Positions 9,760 through 18,301 of a stretch of 64,000 bases of DNA are shown here, piece by piece. Numbering within the stretch: position 1 is the stretch's first letter; each line of letters begins with the position of its first letter. The notes beneath the pieces are model-generated. The model ran no database searches, was not told the DNA's origin, and saw only the letters and a list, made by a program, of their open reading frames with translations. Made by a program: the position numbers and the translations under genes. Source of the stretch: Pigmentiphaga litoralis (GTDB lineage: Bacteria; Pseudomonadota; Gammaproteobacteria; Burkholderiales; Burkholderiaceae_B); assembly GCF_013408655.1 (NCBI RefSeq), contig NZ_JACCBP010000002.1, forward strand, positions 967,875 to 1,031,874. The letters run 5' to 3'.

Positions 9760-10773
9760 ATGATGAAACGTTGGGCCCTTGCTTCCCGTGCGAAGCTGGC
9801 ATTCGCCGTGGCCGCCTGTAGCGCGGCTTGCATGGCAGCGGCGCAGTCACCGCCATCCCCGCCGCTCCAGCCGCCGTGGCCCACCAAGCCCGTCCGTGTC
9901 ATCGTCCCCTACGCCCCGGGCGGCGGGTCGGACACGCTGGGGCGCATCGTGTCGCGACGTCTGTCCGAGGTCTTCAAGCAGACCTTCGTGGTCGAGAACC
10001 GGTCGGGCGTGGCGGGCGTGATCGGCTCTCAAATGGTGGCCAAGGCCGATCCTGATGGCTACACGCTGGTGGTGTCGGGCATCGGGTCGCACGTGGTGGC
10101 GCCGATGGTGAACGACAACACCTTCGATCCCATCAAGGACTTCACGCACATTGCCTTTCTGGGCGGTCCGCCCACGGTGCTGGTAGTGGCCCCGGACTCG
10201 CCCTACAGGGACTTGAAGGGTTTTGTCGATTACGCCAAGGCCAACCCGGGCAAGATCAGCTGGGGATCACCCGGCCAAGGCACGCACGGCTACATGATCG
10301 GCGATGCCTTCGCCTCCACGGCCGGCATCAAGATGGTCACCATCAACTACAAGGGCGGCAACCCCGCCATGACGGACTTGCTGGCGGGGCATATCACCGC
10401 GGCATTCATGTCCTTCGGCACCACCACGCCCTACATCCAGTCGGGCAAGCTGCGCGCGCTGGCGATCACGTCCGACAAGCGCGCGGACGACTTTCCGCAA
10501 CTGCCGACCTTTACCGAGCAGGGCTATCCGGCGCTGACCGGCACGACCTGGTTTTCATTGTCCGGGCCGGCGAATATGCCGCCCGCGATCGTGGAACGGC
10601 TGAACACCGAAGTCCGGCGCGCGTTGCGGTCGCCCGAGATCGTGGCCGAGATGCGCCGCCAGAACATGGAAACGCTGGACATGGACGTGCCAGCTTTCAA
10701 TGCCTATGTGCGGTCCGAAATCCAGCATTGGAAACCGTATGTGGCGCCCGCGCAGGCCGACGCCAAGCCGTGA
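9760..10773 (+). CDS. Bug/TctC-family periplasmic solute-binding protein (copy 1)
   Basis: Extracytoplasmic binding protein of the tripartite tricarboxylate transporter type, 337 aa, with an N-terminal Sec signal peptide ending near AAAQS. Family hallmarks are visible: PTKPVRVIVPYAPGGGSD, VENRSGVAGVIGSQ, DPDGYTLVVSG and the YKGGNPAMTDLLAGH segment. These are the conserved loops that bind a carboxylate ligand through ordered waters. The ATG at 9760 has AGGAG 5 nt upstream; the in-frame GTG at 9739 is less likely. Its stop overlaps the ribosome site of the next gene (11-nt gap), so it is co-transcribed with the TPP enzyme. It is closely similar to the Bug protein at 12552 (both contain VSGIGSHV and FTHIAFLGGPP), which points to gene duplication. 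Confidence 0.93.
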   Translation: MMKRWALASRAKLAFAVAACSAACMAAAQSPPSPPLQPPWPTKPVRVIVPYAPGGGSDTLGRIVSRRLSEVFKQTFVVENRSGVAGVIGSQMVAKADPDGYTLVVSGIGSHVVAPMVNDNTFDPIKDFTHIAFLGGPPTVLVVAPDSPYRDLKGFVDYAKANPGKISWGSPGQGTHGYMIGDAFASTAGIKMVTINYKGGNPAMTDLLAGHITAAFMSFGTTTPYIQSGKLRALAITSDKRADDFPQLPTFTEQGYPALTGTTWFSLSGPANMPPAIVERLNTEVRRALRSPEIVAEMRRQNMETLDMDVPAFNAYVRSEIQHWKPYVAPAQADAKP

Positions 10774-10784
10774 AGGAACCCTGC

Positions 10785-12527
10785 ATGAACATTGAACGAC
10801 CGGTCGGCGCCCTGGCGTCGGAAAGGCAGTGGGGCAGCGACTATCTGGCCGACCTGATCCGCCAGCTCGACCTCAACTACCTGGCGATCAATCCGGGCGC
10901 CAGCCTGCGTGGCCTGCATGACAGCCTGGTCAACTACCTGGGCAATGACGATCCCCAGTTGCTGCTGTGCCTGCATGAAGAGCACGCCATCGCCATCGCG
11001 CACGGCTATGCCAAGGTCACTGGCACGCCCATGGCGGTGGCCGTGCACAGCAACGTCGGGCTGATGCATGCGTCGATGGCGATCTACAACGCGTGGTGCG
11101 ACCGGGTGCCGATGGTCATCGTCGGCGCCACCGGCCCGGTCGACGCCGCGCAGCGCCGGCCCTGGATCGACTGGCTGCATACCGCGCGCGACCAGGGCAA
11201 GCTGGTGCGCGACTTCATCAAGTGGGACGACCAGCCCGCGTCCTTGCAGGCGGCGGGCGAAGCGGCGCTGCGGGCGCAGCGGATCGCGACCACCGCGCCG
11301 CAAGGCCCGGTCTATCTGTGCTTTGACGTGTCGCTGCAGGAACAGGCCTGCGATCCCGCGTTGCCGTTGCCCGACCCGGCCCGGTTCGCGCAACCGGTGG
11401 CGGCCTACCCGGACCCGGATGCGGTCCAGCGGGTGGCGCAACTGCTGGCCCGCGCCAAGCGGCCGGTGATCCTGGCGGGGCGCTTGTCCCGCCACCCCGA
11501 TGCCTGGACTCGCCGCGTGGCGTTGGCCGAACGGTTGGGCGCCACGGTGATCACCGACCTGAAGCAGGCGGCCGCGTTTCCGACACGTCACCCCTTGCAC
11601 GTGCCGTTCACGGTCGGCCAGGATGGCGCGCAGGCCTTGCGCGATGCCGACGTGATCCTGGCGCTGGACTGGCTGGATCCGGCGGGCACGGTCAAGGTCG
11701 TGGGCGAGCGCGGCGCAGCCGTCACGGCGGCCATCGTGAACTGTTCTCCCGAGCAGTATTCGCACCGGGGCTGGAGCATGGACCATCAGGCTTTGCTGCG
11801 GGCGGATCTGCATTTCCTGTGCGAGCCGGAAGCGCTGGTGGATGCCTTGCTGGCCTTCGATGACGCGTCGCCGCGGTTCCAAAAGCGGGAACGTCAGCCA
11901 ATACCGGCGCGCGTGCGCAAGGTCGATCCCGCACCTTCAGACGACGCGGCATTGAGCATCCGCGTGCTCGCTCAGGTGCTGCGCGACACCACCAAAAACA
12001 TCCTTACCTCTCTCATCAAAGTGCCGCTGGGCTGGTCCAACGAAGTGTGGGACTACGACGCCCCGCTGGACTTCCTGGGCAAGGATGGCGGCGCGGGGAT
12101 CGGCTCGGGTCCGGGCATGGCGATAGGCGCCGCGCTGGCGCTGCAGGGCAGCGGCCGGCTGCCGCTGGCCGTGATTGGCGATGGCGATTTCATGTTCAGC
12201 GCCAGCGCCTTCTGGACCGCCGCGCGCTACCGCCTGCCGCTCCTGGTCGTTGTCGCCAACAACAGTACCTATTTCAACGACGAGATCCACCAGGAACGCA
12301 TCGCCCGCCGCCGCGGCCGCACGACCGAGAACAAGGCGATCGCGCAGACCATGACGGATCCCGCCATCGACATCCCCGCGATCGCCCGCGCACAAGGGGC
12401 GCATGCCGGCCCGACCGTGCGCACCGCGGCAGAACTCAATGCGGCCATGCCGGACGCGATCGCACGCGTTCGCGGGGGCGCGTTGTGTGTGATCGATGCT
12501 CAGGTCCTGCCGGGCTACGAGTCCTGA
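10785..12527 (+). CDS. Thiamine-diphosphate-dependent enzyme, acetolactate-synthase-like (copy 1)
   Basis: Cytoplasmic TPP enzyme of 580 aa with the three-domain POX/AHAS layout. The N-terminal Pyr domain carries the catalytic glutamate in CLHEEHAIAIAHGYAK; a central Rossmann-like domain follows (about 190-350); the C-terminal PP domain carries the TPP/Mg motif GDGDF...VVVANN. The reaction is probably a 2-keto-acid decarboxylation or carboligation, but the substrate cannot be read from sequence. The ATG at 10785 is preceded by AAGGAA; the longer frame opening at 10728 overlaps the Bug gene and is rejected. It sits between two Bug genes, suggesting that the acid they bind, or a derivative, is its substrate. 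It is a paralogue of the enzyme at 13588. Confidence 0.88.
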   Translation: MNIERPVGALASERQWGSDYLADLIRQLDLNYLAINPGASLRGLHDSLVNYLGNDDPQLLLCLHEEHAIAIAHGYAKVTGTPMAVAVHSNVGLMHASMAIYNAWCDRVPMVIVGATGPVDAAQRRPWIDWLHTARDQGKLVRDFIKWDDQPASLQAAGEAALRAQRIATTAPQGPVYLCFDVSLQEQACDPALPLPDPARFAQPVAAYPDPDAVQRVAQLLARAKRPVILAGRLSRHPDAWTRRVALAERLGATVITDLKQAAAFPTRHPLHVPFTVGQDGAQALRDADVILALDWLDPAGTVKVVGERGAAVTAAIVNCSPEQYSHRGWSMDHQALLRADLHFLCEPEALVDALLAFDDASPRFQKRERQPIPARVRKVDPAPSDDAALSIRVLAQVLRDTTKNILTSLIKVPLGWSNEVWDYDAPLDFLGKDGGAGIGSGPGMAIGAALALQGSGRLPLAVIGDGDFMFSASAFWTAARYRLPLLVVVANNSTYFNDEIHQERIARRRGRTTENKAIAQTMTDPAIDIPAIARAQGAHAGPTVRTAAELNAAMPDAIARVRGGALCVIDAQVLPGYES

Positions 12528-12551
12528 CCCTATCCCCTGAATGAGGTCTTC

Positions 12552-13547
12552 ATGACGCGCTTCGTTTCCTGTGTCGCCGGTCTGGTCATGGCAGGCGTGC
12601 TGTCCACGGCCGCCACGGCAACTGCCTTTGCCGCCGACGCGGCGTGGCCTCGCAAGCAGATCCGCCTGATCGTTCCCTATCCGCCCGGCGGCAGCGCCGA
12701 CACCCTGGGCCGCGCGCTGGCGCAGTCGTTGACCGGGTCCTTGAACCAGACCGTGGTGGTCGAAAATCGTGCGGGCGCAGCCGGCTTTATCGGGTCGCAG
12801 GCGGTGGCGCGCGCCGAGCCGGATGGCTACACGCTGGTCGTGTCCGGCATCGGGTCGCATGTGATCGCGCCTTTGCAGAACCCCAATGCCTTCGACCCGC
12901 TCAAGGACTTCACGCACATTGCGTTTCTGGGTGGCCCGCCCGCGGCGTTGATCGTCAATGCCGACAGCCCGGTCAAGGATCTGGCCGGCTTCATCACCTA
13001 CGCACGCGGCCTGCCGAACGGCGTCAGCTGGGGATCGCCAGGGCAGGGCACGCATGGTTCCTTGATCGGTGACGCGTTCAAGGACACCACCAAGCTGAAG
13101 ATGGTGCACGTGGCCTACAAGGGCGCCAACGCCGCCGTGACCGACCTGATCGCCAACCAGATCCAGGCCGCGTTCATTACCTTGAGCAGCGCCACCGCCG
13201 GCATCAAGTCCGGCCGTATCCGCGCGATCGCATTGACAGCCGACAAGCGGCTGGACGACTTTCCGGATGTCCCGACCTTTACCGAGCAGGGCTATCCGAA
13301 GCTGACGGGAACAACCTGGTTTTCCTTGTCCGGACCGGCGGGCATGGACCCGGCCGTGACCACCAAGCTCAACGCGGCGGTGCGGCAGGCCATGCGCACG
13401 CCCGAGATCCAGCGTGAACTGCGCCAGCAGAACATGGTGACCGAAGACTGGGATGCCGCGACGTTCACCCGCTATGTGGGCACGGAAATCACGCACTGGT
13501 TGCCCTACCTGCAGGCGGCGGACGTGCCGAGCGGCAACAAACCCTGA
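12552..13547 (+). CDS. Bug/TctC-family periplasmic solute-binding protein (copy 2)
   Basis: 331-aa periplasmic binding protein with a signal peptide (ATATAFAADA) and Bug hallmarks: RLIVPYPPGGSADTLGR, VENRAGAAGFIGSQ, EPDGYTLVVSG and VAYKGANAAVTDLI. GAGG precedes the ATG, and the gap from the upstream TPP gene is only 24 nt, so it belongs to the same operon. Identity to copy 1 is high and runs through the whole protein, including the rare TEQGYP.LTGTTWFSLSGPA block. The two probably bind related ligands after duplication. No TctA/TctB permease genes accompany it. Confidence 0.93.
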   Translation: MTRFVSCVAGLVMAGVLSTAATATAFAADAAWPRKQIRLIVPYPPGGSADTLGRALAQSLTGSLNQTVVVENRAGAAGFIGSQAVARAEPDGYTLVVSGIGSHVIAPLQNPNAFDPLKDFTHIAFLGGPPAALIVNADSPVKDLAGFITYARGLPNGVSWGSPGQGTHGSLIGDAFKDTTKLKMVHVAYKGANAAVTDLIANQIQAAFITLSSATAGIKSGRIRAIALTADKRLDDFPDVPTFTEQGYPKLTGTTWFSLSGPAGMDPAVTTKLNAAVRQAMRTPEIQRELRQQNMVTEDWDAATFTRYVGTEITHWLPYLQAADVPSGNKP

Positions 13548-13587
13548 CGGCCGCCGCAACGGCGTCCCATCGAATCGAAGGAACAGC

Positions 13588-15372
13588 ATGAACGTGGAAA
13601 AACCGGTCGTCGACGAGTCGGTCGCCCTGGAATGGGGCAGCGATTACCTGGCCGACATCATTCGCCAACTGGACCTGAAGTACCTGAGCATCAACCCGGG
13701 CGCCAGCCTGCGTGGTCTGCACGACAGCCTGGTCAATTACCTGGGCAACGACGATCCGCAGATGCTGCTGTGCCTGCACGAAGACCACGCGGTCTCGATC
13801 GCGCATGGCTATGCCAAGGTCACCGGCAAGCCCATGGGCGTGGTGGTCCACAGCAATGTGGGGTTGATGCACGCGTCGATGGGCATCTTCAACGCGTGGT
13901 GCGACCGGGTGCCCATGGTGGTGATCGGCGCCACCGGTCCGGTCGATGCGGCGCAGCGCCGCCCGTGGATCGACTGGATCCACACGTCACGCGACCAGGG
14001 TGCGCTGGTGCGCGACTTCATCAAGTGGGACGACCAGCCTGCCTCCTTGCCGGCCGCGGCCGAATCGTTGATACGTGCAACCATGATTGCCAATACCGCG
14101 CCGCGCGGGCCGGTGTACGTGTGCTTCGACGTGTCCCTGCAAGAAGCCCGGCTCGATGCCGGCGTCAGCCCGCCCGACATCTCCGGCTACAGCCAGCCCG
14201 TCACGCCCTACCCCGACCCGGCCAGCGTGCGGCAGATCGCGGCCTGGCTTGCTGCGGCCCAGCGACCGGTGGTGATGGCCGGGCGTTCGTCGCGCGACGA
14301 AGCGGCCTGGGCCAAACGCGTCGACTTGTGCGAACGCCTTGGCGCCAAGGTCATGTCCGACCTGAAGCTGCCTGCCGTCTTCCCGACCGACCATCCGCTG
14401 CACGTCGCACCCCCTGCGTTTTTCATGGGCGACGACGGCATTGGCCTGCTGCGCGATGCCGATGTCGTGCTGAGCCTGGACTGGCTGGACCTGGGCGGTG
14501 CGCTCAAGGTCGCGTCGGCCAAGGGCGCCGTCACGGCGCGCGTCGTCCATTGTTCGCCCGATCAATACTCGCACAAGGGCTGGAGCATGGATCATCAATC
14601 CTTGCCCCCGGTGGAAACGCATCTGCTGTGTGAACCCGACGCCCTGGTCGATGCGCTGCTGCGGCTCGATGACCAGGAAGGGTGTTTTGCCGCCAGGACA
14701 CGTGCTGCCTACTCACCGGTGCCCGTGGCCGCGCCGGCCGATCCTGGTGCGGTCCCCATCAGCTTGCAGGTCCTGGCGTCGGTCTTGCGCACAGCGACCC
14801 TGGACCACGACGTTTCGCTGCTGCGCACGCCGCTCGGCTGGCCCGGCAACGCCTGGCATTTTCGGCATCCCCTGGATTTCCTGGGCAAGGACGGCGGCGC
14901 AGGCCTCGGCTCCGGGCCAGGCATGTCGGTCGGTTGCGCCCTGGCATTGCAAGGGACCGGACGCCTGCCCTTGGCCGTGATCGGAGACGGCGACTACATG
15001 ATGGGCGTCAGCGCCATCTGGACCGCCGCCCGCTACAAGGTGCCCGTGCTTTTCGTGGTCGCCAACAATCTGGGCTATTTCAACGACGAATTGCATCAGG
15101 AAAAAGTGGCGCGCACCCGCTCGCGCACGACCGAGAACAAGGCCGTCGCCCAGCACATCGGTGACCCCGACATCGACATCGCCGGCATCGCGCGTGCGCA
15201 AGGTGCTGTCGGGTATGGACCGGTGCACGATGCGGCGGAGCTTGCAACGGTGATGGCCCAAGCCATTGCGGATGTCCAGGCGGGCAAAGTCTGCGTGATT
15301 GATGTGCGGGTGGTGCCGGGCTACGACTCGCTTATGACCAAAGGCCTGCTGCGCGAGGTCAAGGCGGGGTAA
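13588..15372 (+). CDS. Thiamine-diphosphate-dependent enzyme, acetolactate-synthase-like (copy 2)
   Basis: 594-aa paralogue of the enzyme at 10785, nearly the same in the N-terminal domain (WGSDYLAD.IRQLDL and the SINPGASLRGLHDSLVNYLG block), with the catalytic glutamate in CLHEDHAVSIAHGYAK and the PP motif GDGDYM...VVANN. AAGGA precedes the ATG at 13588; the longer open frame from 13453 lies inside the Bug gene. The central domain and the linker after residue 350 differ most from copy 1. The two enzymes may therefore act on related substrates or form a hetero-oligomer; that is inference. The next gene starts 10 nt downstream with a very strong Shine-Dalgarno. Confidence 0.88.
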   Translation: MNVEKPVVDESVALEWGSDYLADIIRQLDLKYLSINPGASLRGLHDSLVNYLGNDDPQMLLCLHEDHAVSIAHGYAKVTGKPMGVVVHSNVGLMHASMGIFNAWCDRVPMVVIGATGPVDAAQRRPWIDWIHTSRDQGALVRDFIKWDDQPASLPAAAESLIRATMIANTAPRGPVYVCFDVSLQEARLDAGVSPPDISGYSQPVTPYPDPASVRQIAAWLAAAQRPVVMAGRSSRDEAAWAKRVDLCERLGAKVMSDLKLPAVFPTDHPLHVAPPAFFMGDDGIGLLRDADVVLSLDWLDLGGALKVASAKGAVTARVVHCSPDQYSHKGWSMDHQSLPPVETHLLCEPDALVDALLRLDDQEGCFAARTRAAYSPVPVAAPADPGAVPISLQVLASVLRTATLDHDVSLLRTPLGWPGNAWHFRHPLDFLGKDGGAGLGSGPGMSVGCALALQGTGRLPLAVIGDGDYMMGVSAIWTAARYKVPVLFVVANNLGYFNDELHQEKVARTRSRTTENKAVAQHIGDPDIDIAGIARAQGAVGYGPVHDAAELATVMAQAIADVQAGKVCVIDVRVVPGYDSLMTKGLLREVKAG

Positions 15373-15382
15373 GGAGGGAACT

Positions 15383-16483
15383 ATGCGACCATGGCTTTTT
15401 CCTTGTCCGGTGCAGAACGCCATGCGGCACACTTTCCATTGGATCAAAGCCGCGAGCGCCGCGGCTGCGCTGGCCGGGTGCGTGGCCGGCCACGCCAGCC
15501 AGGCCGCAGCACCGGCGGCGACGCCATCACCCTACCTGTCCGCCAGGCCAGGTGACGTGTTCCAGGTCAGCATCGGCCAGCTGCGCCCGACGCAGGCCGT
15601 GGTCGGCTACGACCAGATCTACGCCCAGCTGGGCCGCAAGCAACCTGACTTCACCCGCTACGCCCCCACCGCCGCCGGCTACCTGGGCGACGATGACACC
15701 GACAACTACTCGCGCTACCTGTTTCGCACCGAGTTTGAACGGGTCGACGATTACTGCGCCGACATGGGCCAGACCGGCGCCGACCCCGCTGCCTACACGC
15801 CTCGAGCCGTCAGGCTGATCGACCCGTCGACCTATCGTTGCACAGGGCCTGCACCGGCTGCCGGGTCGGCTGCGGCGGGCTCGCTCAAGACCGTCGTGAT
15901 CGGCCCGCAAGGCGCACTCTATCTGACCGACGGGCATCACACGTTCACCACGCTGAATGAATTGGCCGACGGCGGCCCCAAGCTGCCCGTGTGGGTGCGC
16001 GTCGTGGCGAACTACAGCGCGACTCGGGACACCGCCGACTTCTGGAAACGGATGACCAGCGCCGGCTACGCCTGGCTGCGCGACGCCAACGGCAAGGGCA
16101 TCGCCCCATCCGCGCTGCCGCCGCGCGTCGCCTTGGCAGCGTTCCAGGACGACCGCTATCGGTCCCTGGTGTACCTGGTCCGGGACCTTGGCTACGACAA
16201 TGCCAAGGTGTCCGAGTTTGCCGAGTTCTATTGGGGCCACTGGCTGCGCAACAACGGCATCGACCTTGTCGAATACAACCTGCGCAATCTGGCGCGCAGC
16301 CGAATTGCCGTCACCAACGGCACTGCCGTGCCCCGTACCGGCGACAGCACCACCAGCTACCCCGCCGCGGTCAGGGACGCCGCCCTGCGCATGATCGCGC
16401 TCAACGGCAGCACGCTGGTCGGCCCGGGGCGCACCGCCGCGCAACTCGGCAAGCTCGGCCCACCCGCCACGGCGGGCGCCTGA
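15383..16483 (+). CDS. Exported ParB-like (ParBc_2-type) protein, possibly shortened
   Basis: 366-aa protein with an N-terminal signal sequence (AAAALAGC, a possible lipobox) followed by a ParB/sulfiredoxin-fold region. Visible motifs are VSIGQLRPTQAVVGYDQ, a long acidic stretch, LYLTDGHHTFTTL and PVWVRVVANYS, which match the ParBc_2 family of putative ParB-like nucleases. Export makes a chromosome-partition role very unlikely. AAGGAGG lies 5 nt before the ATG. It follows the TPP enzyme by 10 nt and so closes the Bug/TPP operon. The frame ends at TGA 16481 but stays open beyond it for another 50 codons of plausible protein (next entry), so the gene may carry a nonsense mutation. Confidence 0.75.
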   Translation: MRPWLFPCPVQNAMRHTFHWIKAASAAAALAGCVAGHASQAAAPAATPSPYLSARPGDVFQVSIGQLRPTQAVVGYDQIYAQLGRKQPDFTRYAPTAAGYLGDDDTDNYSRYLFRTEFERVDDYCADMGQTGADPAAYTPRAVRLIDPSTYRCTGPAPAAGSAAAGSLKTVVIGPQGALYLTDGHHTFTTLNELADGGPKLPVWVRVVANYSATRDTADFWKRMTSAGYAWLRDANGKGIAPSALPPRVALAAFQDDRYRSLVYLVRDLGYDNAKVSEFAEFYWGHWLRNNGIDLVEYNLRNLARSRIAVTNGTAVPRTGDSTTSYPAAVRDAALRMIALNGSTLVGPGRTAAQLGKLGPPATAGA

Positions 16484-16636
16484 AATGACAAGCTGGAAGA
16501 CGACGTGTGGCGCAGCGACACCAATAGTTCGAACCGCTACCGCACCGCCGGCGCGGCCTGGTACGCGGTCAAGTACCGGCAGTGCGGCGGGCCCGCGGCC
16601 ACGCAGCCGGCGTGCTGGTTGCGGCCGGCGCGGTAG
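16484..16636 (+). pseudogene. In-frame tail after the ParB-like stop codon
   Basis: Directly after TGA 16481-16483, in the same frame, lie 50 sense codons ending at TAG 16634. They contain DDVWRSDTNSSNRYRTAG and WYAVKYRQCGGPAATQ, an aromatic- and cysteine-containing segment that looks like a genuine protein C-terminus. I know no family for it. It may be the lost end of the ParB-like gene (nonsense mutation), a read-through extension, or chance. The remaining bases to 16793 show nothing recognisable beyond AAAGG before the next start. Confidence 0.4.
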
Positions 16637-16793
16637 CCCGACCCGCTCGATTTCGCCTTCACGATGGCGGCGCCGCCTGCGATCTGCAGCCTCTCTACGT
16701 AGAGTCTCGTCTATGCCCGGCGGGGTGGCGCGCGTAGGTTCTTGGCCTCAGATCGCCAACCGTCATGCGTATCGCCCGCGCAAAGGCCCCTCC

Positions 16794-18230
16794 ATGAAGC
16801 ACCTCATCGCAGTCCTATCCCTCCTGCTCTTGCTGAGCGCTTGCGCCAACAGCCGCAGGCTCGCCAACGAAGAACAGGCACTTGGAACGGACGGGCCCAT
16901 CACGCACCAGTTCCACAGCGCGCTTTACTATCCCTTTGAATTGACGCCCCGGTTCGATGGTTACCTGGTCGGGATCGAGAAGGTGAAGCGGCCGGCTGAC
17001 CATTCGGTGCGCATCAAAAAAACGGACAACGTCAACATCGGCGCCAGCGCGCTGGACCGCAAGTTCAACGACGGCAAGGTCATGGCCATCACGCATATCA
17101 TTCGCCACTCGGCGGATGCGCGCATCAACGACAATTGCACCGTCTTCAATGCCTATGTGCAGCCGGGCCAACCGGCCGAGCGACAGCTCATTTCCCCATT
17201 CCATCCACCGCACGTACCGCTCCACCCGGCGAACGCCTACAGCAACAGCTGGGAGGCCCTCGGGGCTCTCCAGGCCAACCTCGGAAATCGCATCAAGGAC
17301 GCACGGTCGCCTGGCGCCCTGCACGCAACGGCTGAAGCACAGAAACCGTACTCGCACATCCTGGTGATCGTGATGGGATGGAACACCGTGCAGGAAGAGG
17401 CGGTCCGGAACGTCAATTCCATCACCTGGAATCTGTGGCGGGCCTATCGCGCTACGGCGGCTGCAGGCACCGTCGCCGGCTTCCACCCGCTGGTCATCAC
17501 CGTGACATGGCCTAGCCAATGGAGCAGCGCCTGGATCGACCCGGCCATCAAGATCGTCAGCTTCCCCACCAAAGCCGAGGACGCGGACGAAGTCGGTTTG
17601 TCATGGCTTGGGCAACTGCTGCATGGAACATTGCCTGCCGCACAAAATGCGGCGAGCCCGGGCACGACGTTGCCAGTTGTCGTGGTGGGCCACAGCTTCG
17701 GCGCCAAGGCGGCATCCGTGGCGGCGTGCGTTGGCCCGGTCATCGTGAAGCAAGATGGCGATCAGCCCATGGCATTGCAACGCATCGATACGGTCGTCAA
17801 TCTGCAGCCAGCCTATCTGTCTGAACGCCTGCTTGGCGCGTTCGACAGGTCAAGCAACATGGTCTATCGCAATCACTGCAGCACCGTGGATCGTTTCGTG
17901 ATGACGGCATCGAAAAGGGACCAGGCCGTGCCGTTGCCCGTCTGGGGCCTGTACGCCGGTGATGCAAAGAGTTTTGACTCAGTGTGCGGCGCTGGCACGC
18001 CACAGCAAAGCCACGTCCGTTGCGCAAAGGCAAGCGCTGCCGGCGAAGTGACGCTGCAGCGTGCCGGATCGACACGCGTGACCTACGTCGACGCCTCGGA
18101 CCTCATCTCTGAAAACGCGTTCGGCACCAGCGGCGGGTCGCATAGCGACATCTATCGGCTCGAACACGGCATCATGCTGCGCGACATCATCCAGGGCAAT
18201 GTTGGATTTGCTTCGACGCCTCAGCAATAA
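16794..18230 (+). CDS. Lipoprotein with alpha/beta-hydrolase fold
   Basis: 478-aa protein beginning MKHLIAVLSLLLLLSACANS: a lipoprotein signal with LSAC lipobox, so the mature protein should be anchored to a membrane through Cys. A later segment VVVVGHSFGAKAASVAAC carries a GxSxG nucleophile elbow (GHSFG), and earlier ILVIVMGWNT resembles the first strand and oxyanion region of an esterase/lipase fold. A His in GSHSDIYRLEHGIM near the end could complete the triad. The substrate is unknown. AAAGG precedes the ATG at 16794; the longer open frame from 16485 is not coding in this frame. It is followed immediately by a strong terminator, and no obvious partner gene adjoins it. Confidence 0.75.
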   Translation: MKHLIAVLSLLLLLSACANSRRLANEEQALGTDGPITHQFHSALYYPFELTPRFDGYLVGIEKVKRPADHSVRIKKTDNVNIGASALDRKFNDGKVMAITHIIRHSADARINDNCTVFNAYVQPGQPAERQLISPFHPPHVPLHPANAYSNSWEALGALQANLGNRIKDARSPGALHATAEAQKPYSHILVIVMGWNTVQEEAVRNVNSITWNLWRAYRATAAAGTVAGFHPLVITVTWPSQWSSAWIDPAIKIVSFPTKAEDADEVGLSWLGQLLHGTLPAAQNAASPGTTLPVVVVGHSFGAKAASVAACVGPVIVKQDGDQPMALQRIDTVVNLQPAYLSERLLGAFDRSSNMVYRNHCSTVDRFVMTASKRDQAVPLPVWGLYAGDAKSFDSVCGAGTPQQSHVRCAKASAAGEVTLQRAGSTRVTYVDASDLISENAFGTSGGSHSDIYRLEHGIMLRDIIQGNVGFASTPQQ

Positions 18231-18264
18231 AAAAAAGGCCGCGGCGTCTCCGCTGCGGCCTTTT
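18231..18264. terminator. Bidirectional Rho-independent terminator
   Basis: Perfect inverted arms AAAAGGCCGC (18233-18242) and GCGGCCTTTT (18255-18264) around a GC-rich loop, with an A-run before and T-run after. It works in both orientations and separates the hydrolase gene from the convergent oxidoreductase operon. Confidence 0.9.
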
Positions 18265-18301
18265 CCATGCTCAATCGCGTCCGAGCATTACCTCAAGCTG
18301 A

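Noticed and set aside
15383..16483. Chromosome-partition ParB
   Set aside because: The protein has an export signal, lacks the ParB HTH and has no parA neighbour.
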